A DNA stretch of 7,271 nt, from positions 1-7,271 of the forward strand of contig JAZNXL010000034.1 of the NCBI GenBank assembly GCA_045593905.1, written 5' to 3'. Under the pieces are notes generated by a model that saw only the letters and a list, made by a program, of their open reading frames with translations, made no database searches and had not been told where the DNA came from. This DNA is from RGIG9041 sp045593905. Its GTDB lineage: Bacteria; Bacillota; Clostridia; Oscillospirales; QAKW01. Of the stretch, positions 1 to 5,245 are shown piece by piece (positions within the stretch are counted from its first letter, which is position 1; the number at the start of each line of letters is the position of its first letter). The translations under genes and the position numbers were made by a program.

Positions 1-512
1 TTGTTTAACCTGCTAAAAAACTTAAGCCCGTGTAGTTCCTTGGCACAAAGCCGACCGTCCTCGGTTATTGGCTCCCAAAAAACATGAGCGTGCGGACCTT
101 GTTCGTCAAAATGAATAGCAATAGATTTAATATTATCCTCTCTTACTAGTTCTTTTATTTTATCAATTCCATCGTTTAAAAATTCAAGTTGTTCATCGTG
201 GGTTAATGATGCCATATAGGCGGCAGGTGGTTTTAAAATAGTCACACACATTCTCACCGAATCTGAACGTATTTTTCTTCCTTTAGCATCGGTGAGGATT
301 GCACAGTGTTCGTCAGAGTAATCAATTAGCTCTTTTGCCGTGTTAAAACCATAGTATATATTCAAATGCGATAGTTCGTGATTAATGTCTTGGTCACGGC
401 CAAGTCGCTCTTGTAACGCCTCGGCGGCTACACGATAAAAATTTCCGCAGTGCTTACTTTTGTTGTTTGTTGTGCTAAGTTTTAATGATGGTATTCCTAT
501 TGTCCATCCCAT
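1..512 (-). CDS. MobV/Pre-type plasmid recombination/mobilization relaxase, N-terminal part
   Basis: This is the N-terminal 170 codons of a relaxase; the gene runs off the left edge. The protein starts MGWTIGIPSLKLS. Residues 134-143 read HFDEQGPHAH, the HxDExxPHxH metal-binding motif of MobV/Pre enzymes, followed by VFWEP. Residues 43-54 (INHELSHLNIYY) match the second family motif around the conserved Asn. The usual HNxR motif near the N terminus is not clear here; KHCGNFYR at residues 20-27 sits in its place. In this family the enzyme nicks oriT, binds the 5' end covalently and starts transfer using conjugation machinery supplied by another element. The ATG at 510-512 is preceded by AAGGAG at 8 nt spacing. 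The gene reads away from the tRNA junction. Family assignment is confident; the C-terminal part and the nicking residue cannot be checked. Confidence 0.88.
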   Translation of the reverse strand, partial: MGWTIGIPSLKLSTTNNKSKHCGNFYRVAAEALQERLGRDQDINHELSHLNIYYGFNTAKELIDYSDEHCAILTDAKGRKIRSDSVRMCVTILKPPAAYMASLTHDEQLEFLNDGIDKIKELVREDNIKSIAIHFDEQGPHAHVFWEPITEDGRLCAKELHGLKFFSRLN

Positions 513-529
513 AGTTAAATCTCCTTTTG

Positions 530-574
530 ATAAGTATGTGCCCTCGTACTTATTGCATAAGTACCGTTATGGGC
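530..574. other. Candidate oriT: overlapping inverted repeats upstream of the relaxase gene
   Basis: GTACTTAT (546-553) and ATAAGTAC (557-564) form a perfect 8-bp stem with a TGC loop. GCCC (540-543 region) and GGGC (571-574) can close an outer stem. The arm TACTTAT (547-553) can instead pair with ATAAGTA at 530-536, giving a competing hairpin with a 10-nt loop. A shared arm used by alternative hairpins just upstream of a mob gene is the layout of pMV158-type oriTs, and Tn4451-type elements also have their transfer site upstream of the mob gene. A further small hairpin, GTGC-TAC-GCAC, lies at 591-601. No canonical pMV158 nick sequence is seen. The T run after 574 means a terminator reading rightward is the alternative. 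Confidence 0.5.
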
Positions 575-651
575 TTTTTATAAAGTGTGGGTGCTACGCA
601 CAGTAGGTTATAATAAAAAAGGGAAGATGAAGAATAAAACAAAAATCCGGA

Positions 652-679
652 TTTCTAAATTTTTTCTAAAATTTCTAAA
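652..679 (+). repeat. Three direct repeats of TTTCTAAA near the element end
   Basis: TTTCTAAA occurs at 652-659, 663-670 and 672-679. The repeats lie in the non-coding stretch between the relaxase promoter region and the tRNA junction, about 150 bp from the junction. That is a typical place for accessory (arm-type) integrase sites, but the sequence is AT-rich and the repeats may be chance. The rest of 580-823 holds no convincing gene. Confidence 0.35.
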
Positions 680-823
680 ATATTTTGCTTAAAATAAGAG
701 TTTGAGGCAGTGCCTAACTTTTCAAATGCGATGAGCCCCTAAACCCTTGTAATTGCTTGATTTTTTGCGGTAAAAGATAATGCTAATTAACACAAAATAA
801 AGCGAATTAAAACAATGCTCGCG

Positions 824-871
824 GGTCTCCAAAACCGCGTGCCGAGGGTTCAAGTCCTTCTGCCCCTGCCA
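824..871 (+). pseudogene. Orphan 3' fragment of tRNA-Trp (anticodon CCA) = attachment site
   Basis: The anticodon loop CTCCAAA (827-833, anticodon CCA at 829-831) is followed by the 3' anticodon strand (834-838), a 5-nt variable loop (839-843), a perfect T arm (GAGGG 844-848, TTCAAGT loop 849-855, CCTTC 856-860), the acceptor strand TGCCCCT (861-867), G73 and encoded CCA (869-871). No acceptor 5' strand (AGGGGCA expected) or D arm exists upstream. Only three of the five anticodon-stem pairs remain: 826-834, 825-835 and 824-836 pair, while 823-837 (G-G) and 822-838 (C-C) do not. The homology therefore breaks at about 824, which marks the recombination boundary. The fragment cannot make a working tRNA. 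Confidence 0.87.
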
Positions 872-876
872 AAACA

Positions 877-902
877 AAAACCACCCAAGAGGGTGGTTTT
901 TT
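877..902 (+). terminator. Rho-independent terminator of the tRNA-Trp transcript
   Basis: A 10-bp stem AAAACCACCC (877-886) / GGGTGGTTTT (891-900) with an AAGA loop is followed by a T run. It begins 5 nt after the tRNA CCA end, so it is probably the original chromosomal tRNA terminator left on the chromosomal side of the junction. Confidence 0.88.
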
Positions 903-909
903 GTTTTGG

Positions 910-1043
910 TTAGAGTAGAACGAAGTTATACTCTAAGGCACGCGGAGTGTGTCGAGGGTCGCGACGCGGAGCGCGTCCGGTGGACGAGTGAGCGAGGCGG
1001 TTAGCGGCTGCCGCGGTCGGAATTTGCAAAGCAAATTACGGGC
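910..1043. repeat. GC-rich chain of short hairpins (REP-like palindromic element)
   Basis: Successive perfect or near-perfect hairpins are visible. An 8-bp stem lies at 910-917/929-936, with an inner AAC-GAA-GTT hairpin. Bases 937-943/947-953 form 7 bp with a GGA loop. Bases 963-968/972-977 form 6 bp with a GAG loop. Bases 1004-1007/1011-1014 form 4 bp with a CTG loop. Bases 1021-1027/1031-1037 form 7 bp with an AAA loop. Most have purine triloops closed by C-G or G-C. Bases 937-1020 are about 75% GC by count, far above the surrounding DNA. It sits between two terminators and has no convincing coding frame or promoter. It resembles dispersed extragenic palindromic repeats, but the family is not one I can name. 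Confidence 0.6.
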
Positions 1044-1079
1044 ACCGCAAAGGGAACCAAGTCCTTTAAGCCCCTGCCA
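1044..1079 (+). pseudogene. Degenerate second tRNA-3'-end-like sequence ending GCCCCTGCCA
   Basis: AAGTCCTT (1059-1066) and GCCCCTGCCA (1070-1079) match the T-arm/acceptor/CCA end of the tRNA-Trp fragment at 852-871, with one extra base between them. The stretch AGGG just before also matches. The T loop is not canonical (AAAGG 1049-1053 / CCTTT 1063-1067 with a 9-nt loop). GGGC (1040-1043) can pair with GCCC (1070-1073), so the sequence can fold as a small acceptor-plus-T-arm-like helix with a CCA tail. It also leads directly into a terminator, as the first copy does. It is probably a decayed duplicate from an older integration or rearrangement; coincidence is less likely but possible. Confidence 0.5.
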
Positions 1080-1083
1080 TAAC

Positions 1084-1112
1084 AAAAAGCACACCAAAAG
1101 GTGTGCTTTTTT
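1084..1112. terminator. Bidirectional terminator between the hairpin region and xre
   Basis: A 12-bp stem AAAAAGCACACC (1084-1095) / GGTGTGCTTTTT (1100-1111) with an AAAA loop is flanked by A and T runs. It works on paper in both directions. On the minus strand it begins 3 nt past the stop codon of the xre gene. Confidence 0.88.
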
Positions 1113-1114
1113 GT

Positions 1115-1393
1115 TTACAAATATTTTTTAATATCGTTAAGTTCTTGCTTAATGTTATCAATCTTTTTTATTATATCATCTTTGCTTACAGTAACATAAA
1201 GCGAGTCAACCCTGCCTACAAGATAGTCAATGCTCACATCAAAAAAATCAGCCAATTGAATCAGTGAGTAACTGTCCGGATTGGTTTTGCCTGTTTCATA
1301 ATTTGAAAGGGTTTTTTGGTCAATGCAAGTTGCTTTTGCAACGTCAATTTGCCTTAAGCCCGCCTTTTCGCGCAATTCCCTTAGTCGATTCAT
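1115..1393 (-). CDS. Xre-family HTH transcriptional regulator (92 aa)
   Basis: This is a short Xre/Cro-CI type DNA-binding repressor. Residues 3-60 form the five-helix domain: RLRELREKAGLRQIDVAKA, then DQKTLSNYETGKTNPDSYSL (recognition helix around KTLSNYETG), then LIQLADFFDVSIDYLVGR. Residues about 70-92 (KDDIIKKIDNIKQELNDIKKYL) form a charged helix that probably mediates dimerization. The ATG at 1391-1393 has AAAGGA about 9 nt upstream. The gene is divergent from the zinc-ribbon operon, and the 170-bp spacer contains a promoter for each side plus repeated GTTCC motifs, so autoregulation and control of the neighbouring operon are inferred. There is no sensor domain, so the inducing signal is unknown. 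It lies just outside the tRNA junction, so it is not clearly part of the mobile element. Confidence 0.9.
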   Translation of the reverse strand: MNRLRELREKAGLRQIDVAKATCIDQKTLSNYETGKTNPDSYSLIQLADFFDVSIDYLVGRVDSLYVTVSKDDIIKKIDNIKQELNDIKKYL

Positions 1394-1430
1394 TTTAACA
1401 ATTCCTTTGCAATGAAGATTGTTCCTTATA

Positions 1431-1459
1431 ATTATACAATATCTTCCTACGAAATACTT
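1431..1459 (-). promoter_or_regulatory. Probable promoter of the xre gene
   Basis: On the minus strand a perfect TATAAT (1431-1436) lies 38 nt upstream of the xre start. The -35 at 17-bp spacing (AAGTAT, 1454-1459) is poor, which suits a regulated promoter. It overlaps the -35 of the opposing zinc-ribbon promoter by two bases, so the two may compete. Confidence 0.5.
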
Positions 1460-1486
1460 GACATACTAAAAATACGGAACTATAAT
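1458..1486 (+). promoter_or_regulatory. Consensus sigma-A promoter of the zinc-ribbon operon
   Basis: TTGACA (1458-1463), a 17-bp spacer and TATAAT (1481-1486) make a perfect consensus promoter. Transcription should start near 1493, leaving a leader of about 73 nt. Such a strong promoter next to a divergent Xre gene would be expected to need repression. Confidence 0.87.
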
Positions 1487-1565
1487 AGTAATATATTAGT
1501 ATAAACAAGGAACAAATTTTATTTCATTGAGTCTTTGTTTATATAAGAAAAAAGGAGAATTAATT

Positions 1566-2294
1566 ATGTTTTGCAAAAATTGCGGAAAAGAAATCAGCGA
1601 TGGTACAAAGTTTTGTAACCATTGCGGCGCTTCACAGCAAGAGACAGCACAGCCTGTAAAAACAGGCGCACCTGCACCAAAAAACAACACGGTAAAAATT
1701 GCTATTGTTGCGGCAGTAGCGCTTGTTTGCTTTGTGCTTGGCTATTTTGTTATTGCACCGTCATTTACAAAGGATAACGATAAGCCTGTAGACGATGTGT
1801 CGCAGTCACAAAACGACCAAACAAATGATAACACCGAACAAAGCACAAACGAGTCTGACACTAAAGAGCTTAAAGCAATTGACGGCGGTTACAATACCGG
1901 CAAAATGTTTATGAGTGACTTAGGAGAATATGGTAAAGTGTCGTTAAGCGTTGGTTATAATCAGGAAAATGGTGTTATTCGTCAGGTGTCTGCGGCATTT
2001 ACAATAACTGAACGCCACAGCGAGTATTCATCAATGAGAAGCAGCTTTGAAAACTGGGAAAAACAGATTAAAAATTCAGATGACAAAAATGTTGAAGCAT
2101 CATTCGTTGAATTGAGCGAGAGCGTATCATTTATTATCAGTATTTCTAAACTGAACGAGGCTGACAGAACTGAGCGTGTTGATTTAGCAAAAGAAGTGTT
2201 AGACTTTGTTGCTGACGAGCAGGACTATGCATTTTATATTGGCGATATAACAACCTTATTAGTGGATACATACGGTTTTACTGTTTCGGAATAA
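1566..2294 (+). CDS. Zinc-ribbon single-pass membrane protein with extracytoplasmic domain (242 aa)
   Basis: The N-terminal zinc ribbon has Cys3-x2-Cys6-x10-Cys17-x2-Cys20 (MFCKNCGKE...FCNHCGAS), a short zinc-ribbon of the kind found at the start of many Firmicutes membrane proteins. A Pro/Ala linker precedes one membrane helix at residues about 45-64. A polar Asp/Asn/Gln/Ser/Thr-rich linker (about 67-100) leads to a roughly 140-residue C-terminal domain that I do not recognise. The ribbon is expected in the cytoplasm and the C-terminal domain outside. The ATG at 1566 is chosen because AGGAG (1553-1557) sits 8 nt upstream; a TTG at 1527 in the same frame has no ribosome binding site. It is the first gene of a two-gene operon. 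Function unknown. Confidence 0.87.
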   Translation: MFCKNCGKEISDGTKFCNHCGASQQETAQPVKTGAPAPKNNTVKIAIVAAVALVCFVLGYFVIAPSFTKDNDKPVDDVSQSQNDQTNDNTEQSTNESDTKELKAIDGGYNTGKMFMSDLGEYGKVSLSVGYNQENGVIRQVSAAFTITERHSEYSSMRSSFENWEKQIKNSDDKNVEASFVELSESVSFIISISKLNEADRTERVDLAKEVLDFVADEQDYAFYIGDITTLLVDTYGFTVSE

Positions 2295-2305
2295 GAGGTG
2301 GAATT

Positions 2306-2614
2306 ATGTTTTGTAAAAATTGCGGTAAAGAGCTTGTAGACGGCGCAAAGTTTTGCGACGGTTGCGGTGCTTCGCAACAAACTATAGAGCAAAATATAAA
2401 CGTCCCTGTTCAAAAACCTAAATCAAAAGGCAAAAAAATCGGCGGCATTGTAATGGCAGCGCTTGGCGGACTTTCAATTTTGGGTAGCTTTTCCAACGAC
2501 TATTATTGGAATATCACTCACAACGGCGTTAATATGAGCGATATTATAACAATAGCAATTCAAATTGCATTGGTTGCAGTAGGCGCATACCTTATTTACA
2601 AATCAAGAAAATAA
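2306..2614 (+). CDS. Small zinc-ribbon membrane protein, paralogous N terminus (102 aa)
   Basis: The first 25 residues nearly repeat those of the upstream protein (MFCKNCGKE, then KFCxxCGASQQ), with the same four cysteines at 3, 6, 17 and 20. After a basic linker (KPKSKGKK, residues 37-44) come two predicted membrane helices at about 45-62 and 79-98, ending in a basic tail YKSRK. There is no extracytoplasmic domain, so it is not a shortened copy of its neighbour; only the ribbon module is shared. It starts 11 nt after the upstream stop with GAGGTGG as ribosome binding site, so the two are co-transcribed. A helper or partner of the upstream protein is a reasonable guess. Function unknown. Confidence 0.85.
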   Translation: MFCKNCGKELVDGAKFCDGCGASQQTIEQNINVPVQKPKSKGKKIGGIVMAALGGLSILGSFSNDYYWNITHNGVNMSDIITIAIQIALVAVGAYLIYKSRK

Positions 2615-2643
2615 AAAGACGAGGCTTAAAGCCTCGTCTTTTT
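2613..2643. terminator. Bidirectional terminator between the convergent zinc-ribbon operon and gpsA
   Basis: A 13-bp stem AAAAAGACGAGGC (2613-2625) / GCCTCGTCTTTTT (2631-2643) with a TTAAA loop overlaps the last base pairs of both stop codons. A and T tracts on both sides let it end transcripts from either direction. Confidence 0.92.
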
Positions 2644-3626
2644 TATTCGTTTGTAAGCTCTCTTGACATCAGTACGGTCATTGCTTGCTGTGGCGAGAGC
2701 TTGCCGTCGACTACCTTGCCAAGAGTAAATATAATTGGCATTTCGATATTATGCTTTTTTGCAAGCTGTATTGCCGCGGGCAGTGCGTTAATACCCTCAA
2801 CAACCATACCAACCTCGGCAATTGCGTCTTTAACCGAGTAGCCTTTGCCTATTAATATGCCTGCCCTGTTATTACGGCTGTGCATACTTGTGCAAGTAAC
2901 AATAAGGTCGCCAACGCCCGAAAGCCCTGCAAAAGTCGACCTGCTGCAGCCCATCTTTTTGCCAAGCCTTGCCATTTCGGCAATACCGCGTGTTATAATG
3001 GCTGCTCTTGCGTTGTCGCCAAAGCCAAGACCTGTTGCAACACCTGTTGCAAGCGCGATTATGTTTTTGAGTGCGCCGCAAATTTCAACACCCAGCACGT
3101 CGTCGTTGATATAAACTCTGAACACCGGCGACGAAAACACCTGTTGTACGCTAAGCGCTGCGTCGTGGTCTTTGCTTGCTGATACAATAGTGGTAGGCAG
3201 GTCGCGGCCAACCTCCTCGGCGTGAGTAGGACCTGACAAAACAACCACCCTTGCCGATGGAATTTCGTCTTTAATAACCTCTGAAAGAGTGCTGTTTGTC
3301 TGTATTTCAAACCCCTTTGCAACATCAACAACAATTTGTCCGTTTATATACGGCGCCGCCTCTTTTGCAACGGCGCGAACAAACGGCGAGGGCACCGACA
3401 TAACAACAATATCGCTGCCGTTTAACGCTTTTTGTATATTGCCCTCGTATTGTATGCTCTGCGGAAGCGCAACACCCTTTAAGTTGGGGTGCTCGTTGTT
3501 TTTCTTTAAATATTCAAGCTCTTTATCAATTTTTGACCACGCTTTTACGCTGTGACCACCCATTACAAGCAACCTTGCAAGCGCAATACCCCAGGTGCCT
3601 GTACCTAAAACTGTTATGTTTGACAT
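2643..3626 (-). CDS. gpsA: NAD(P)-dependent glycerol-3-phosphate dehydrogenase
   Basis: This cytoplasmic enzyme reduces dihydroxyacetone phosphate to sn-glycerol 3-phosphate, the backbone precursor of phospholipids and of glycerol-phosphate polymers. At 327 aa it has the usual family length. The N-terminal Rossmann domain has the dinucleotide motif VLGTGTWG (6-13). Conserved VAKG (Lys104) and VLSGPTHAEE (129-138) follow. The helical C-terminal domain carries CGALKNIIALATG with the catalytic Lys187, then GDNARAAIITRG (203-214) and GLSGVGDLIVTCTS...SRNNRAG (234-255). The ATG at 3624-3626 has a GAGAGG ribosome binding site upstream. It is a single-gene unit, divergent from the flippase operon and convergent with the zinc-ribbon operon. 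In many Firmicutes gpsA lies next to plsY or der; those are not seen here. Confidence 0.97.
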   Translation of the reverse strand: MSNITVLGTGTWGIALARLLVMGGHSVKAWSKIDKELEYLKKNNEHPNLKGVALPQSIQYEGNIQKALNGSDIVVMSVPSPFVRAVAKEAAPYINGQIVVDVAKGFEIQTNSTLSEVIKDEIPSARVVVLSGPTHAEEVGRDLPTTIVSASKDHDAALSVQQVFSSPVFRVYINDDVLGVEICGALKNIIALATGVATGLGFGDNARAAIITRGIAEMARLGKKMGCSRSTFAGLSGVGDLIVTCTSMHSRNNRAGILIGKGYSVKDAIAEVGMVVEGINALPAAIQLAKKHNIEMPIIFTLGKVVDGKLSPQQAMTVLMSRELTNE

Positions 3627-3651
3627 TATAAATTACCTCTCTGTTTGTATT

Positions 3652-3680
3652 ATAATACCACAAAAATATCATAACATCAA
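3652..3680 (-). promoter_or_regulatory. gpsA: Promoter of gpsA
   Basis: On the minus strand TTGATG (3675-3680), a 17-bp spacer and TATTAT (3652-3657) precede the gpsA start by 25-54 nt. A TATAAT overlaps the -10 three bases further downstream and could be used instead. Confidence 0.65.
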
Positions 3681-3696
3681 TAGTTTACTTTAACTG

Positions 3697-3725
3697 TTGA
3701 TATTTGCTAATTAATATGTTAATAT
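3697..3725 (+). promoter_or_regulatory. Promoter of the flippase/DUF5693 operon
   Basis: TTGATA (3697-3702), a 17-bp spacer and TAATAT (3720-3725) lie about 35-60 nt before the TTG start. It is the best sigma-A match in the spacer that is divergent from gpsA. No operator or leader structure is evident. Confidence 0.6.
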
Positions 3726-3758
3726 ATAAGGTGGAATATAGTTTTAAGGAGAAACACT

Positions 3759-5243
3759 TTGAAGGGAAGCACCTATTTAATAATGGTTTTTGGCATACTT
3801 ATTGCCAAGGCCTTAGGACTTGTACGAAACTCAATATTGGCTTCAACCTTTGGCGCAAGCGAGCTTACCGACATCTATTCGCAGGTGTTTGGTATAGCCA
3901 CCTTTGTGTTTACAGGTATAGGTACCGCGCTTTCAACGCTTGTTATTAAAAACTTAAATAAGCAAGAGGATGCACAGGGCGCTGCAGGTAAGCGTTACGT
4001 GTCCTACTTTTTGGGCAAAATCTCGTTTATTGTAACAGCGGTAACTATTGTAATGTATTTTTGCACCGACCTTATAATAAAAATGATTTTACCGGGGCTC
4101 AACCCTGCCTTTTTTGCCGATGCTCAAAAAATGATGTATGTAATGCTTCCGAGCGGACTGTTTATTATAGTGGCATACATTATCTCGGGCGTTTTGCAAA
4201 ACAATAAGGTATTTTTTGTAACGTCAATTATGAGCCTGCCGTATAACGTAATAATTATTTCGACGCTGTTGCTTAAAGATATTAATATTCACACAATCTC
4301 GCTCATTACCACAATCGGTTGGTTTTTACACATTGCAATACTGCTTCCCGATTTTTATAAAAAAGGCTACCGCTTTATTTACCGTGACCCCGAGCGAAAA
4401 ATATCACTTACCAAAGAGCGCAATATCGAGGTGCTTTATATATTCATTTCGAGTATGATGTTCCAGATGTGCTTTTTGTTTGATAAGGCCGCACTCAGTC
4501 ACGACAGCGGTGCTGCAACCACCATCAATTACGCATCAACATTTTTTGTAACTATTGCAAGCATATTTGTTGTGGCAATGAGTAACGTAAGCTTTCCGCT
4601 AATTTCAAAGAGCTACGAAAAAGGCGATAAAGAGGCGGTAAAACAGGTTACACGCCAGCTCATTTTATTACTGTTTGCAATTATTGTTCCGTTTATTCTT
4701 GTTGCAGCCATTTTTGGCGGCGATATTATCTCGATTATGTACGAACGCGGCGAGTTTGACAGCGTGCTCACAAAAGAAACCGCAATGCTTTTCATAATTT
4801 ATACATTTGGCATTTTCGGTTATGTTTGCCAAGAGCTTTTTAACAAAATTTTGTATCTTGGCTCACGCTATGCATGGCCGGTTATTAGCAGTGTTGTTAT
4901 AATGCTTTTAAAACCGCTTATTAACCTTTTTGTTGCCGACTACGGTGTTGGGGCGGTTGCGTTTTCAACAACGGCGCTGTTTTGTGTGTATGCGGTGGTA
5001 ATTGCAATAGCCATTACCAAGGTAACAGGCAACTACTTATCAAAATCACTCGGCATTAACCTTTTAAAAATACTTTTTGCAGGCGCGCTTGCACTTGGCG
5101 TATACTTTGGCTATGACGCACTCGGCATTCAAATTCTTGGCGGTAAATTCGCGTTTGTAGTTCCGCTTATGCTTTGCGCTGTGGTTTACGTTGGCGCTAT
5201 TGTGCTGCTCGGGCTTGTAAAGGTGTTGCTACCAAGGGAGTAA
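3759..5243 (+). CDS. murJ: MurJ/MVF-family lipid-linked precursor flippase (494 aa)
   Basis: This is a polytopic inner-membrane protein of the MVF branch of the MOP exporters, which move undecaprenyl-linked cell-wall precursors across the membrane. About 14 hydrophobic helices fill its length, close to the family norm. The first-helix signature KALGLVRNSILASTFG then TD (residues 17-38) matches E. coli MurJ around Arg24 and Asp39. FPLISKSYEKGD and YERGEFD are also family-like. By hand alignment Arg18, Arg52 and Arg270 of E. coli correspond to Lys17, Phe51 and Thr261 here, so the substrate may not be lipid II and the symbol is by homology. The start is TTG at 3759, with AAGGAG (3746-3751) 7 nt upstream; the next ATG (residue 9) would cut into the first helix. 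The next gene follows after 2 bp. Confidence 0.85.
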   Translation: MKGSTYLIMVFGILIAKALGLVRNSILASTFGASELTDIYSQVFGIATFVFTGIGTALSTLVIKNLNKQEDAQGAAGKRYVSYFLGKISFIVTAVTIVMYFCTDLIIKMILPGLNPAFFADAQKMMYVMLPSGLFIIVAYIISGVLQNNKVFFVTSIMSLPYNVIIISTLLLKDINIHTISLITTIGWFLHIAILLPDFYKKGYRFIYRDPERKISLTKERNIEVLYIFISSMMFQMCFLFDKAALSHDSGAATTINYASTFFVTIASIFVVAMSNVSFPLISKSYEKGDKEAVKQVTRQLILLLFAIIVPFILVAAIFGGDIISIMYERGEFDSVLTKETAMLFIIYTFGIFGYVCQELFNKILYLGSRYAWPVISSVVIMLLKPLINLFVADYGVGAVAFSTTALFCVYAVVIAIAITKVTGNYLSKSLGINLLKILFAGALALGVYFGYDALGIQILGGKFAFVVPLMLCAVVYVGAIVLLGLVKVLLPRE

Positions 5244-5245
5244 TT

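Larger units (their letters stand above)
1..871. mobile_element. Right end of a tRNA-Trp-integrated mobilizable element (partial)
   Basis: A relaxase gene, an oriT-like inverted-repeat cluster and a non-coding repeat-bearing end lie immediately left of an orphan 3' fragment of tRNA-Trp. Site-specific elements that enter tRNA 3' ends rebuild the tRNA at one end and leave a displaced 3' copy at the other; this window shows the displaced copy. Everything left of about base 824 is therefore read as element DNA, and bases 824-871 as the att direct repeat. No integrase or replication gene is visible, so whether it is an IME, ICE or integrated plasmid cannot be decided. A mob gene without visible conjugation genes favours an IME. 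Confidence 0.72.
1421..1513. promoter_or_regulatory. Candidate Xre operators: three GTTCC(T/G)T repeats
   Basis: GTTCCTT occurs at 1421-1427 on the plus strand. The minus strand carries GTTCCGTATT (1471-1480) and GTTCCTT (1507-1513). The first two copies share the longer pattern GTTCCnTATnnTTA in opposite orientation. The first falls at the expected xre transcription start, the second fills the spacer just before the plus-strand -10, and the third lies about 15-20 nt downstream of the plus-strand start. These positions suit repression of both promoters. Binding is inferred, not shown. Confidence 0.5.

Noticed and set aside
361..732. 12-bp direct repeat TTCAAATGCGAT at 361-372 and 721-732
   Set aside because: About one such 12-mer pair is expected by chance in 7 kb, and one copy is inside the relaxase coding sequence.
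790..871. Intact tRNA-Trp gene
   Set aside because: No 5' acceptor strand or D arm is present upstream, and the anticodon stem is only partly paired, so only the 3' part is real.
949..1131. Open reading frame of 60 codons on the plus strand through the GC-rich hairpin chain
   Set aside because: It runs through the palindromes, the tRNA-like tail and the terminator, has no ribosome binding site, and its composition (Arg/Ser-rich) is that of a chance frame in GC-rich repeats.
1527..1565. Upstream TTG start for the first zinc-ribbon protein
   Set aside because: It has no ribosome binding site, and the added 13 residues would contain the AAAGGAGAA site that serves the ATG at 1566. The paralogue also begins directly with MFCKNCGKE.
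1496..1690. Minus-strand open frame of 64 codons
   Set aside because: It overlaps the zinc-ribbon gene and its leader in antisense, with no ribosome binding site or recognisable domain.
2845..3555. Several open frames on both strands inside gpsA
   Set aside because: All are out-of-frame shadows of a clear full-length gpsA gene.
3704..3949. Plus-strand frame of 81 codons overlapping the flippase start
   Set aside because: It is a frame-shifted shadow; the AAGGAG and the MurJ-type first helix support the TTG frame at 3759.
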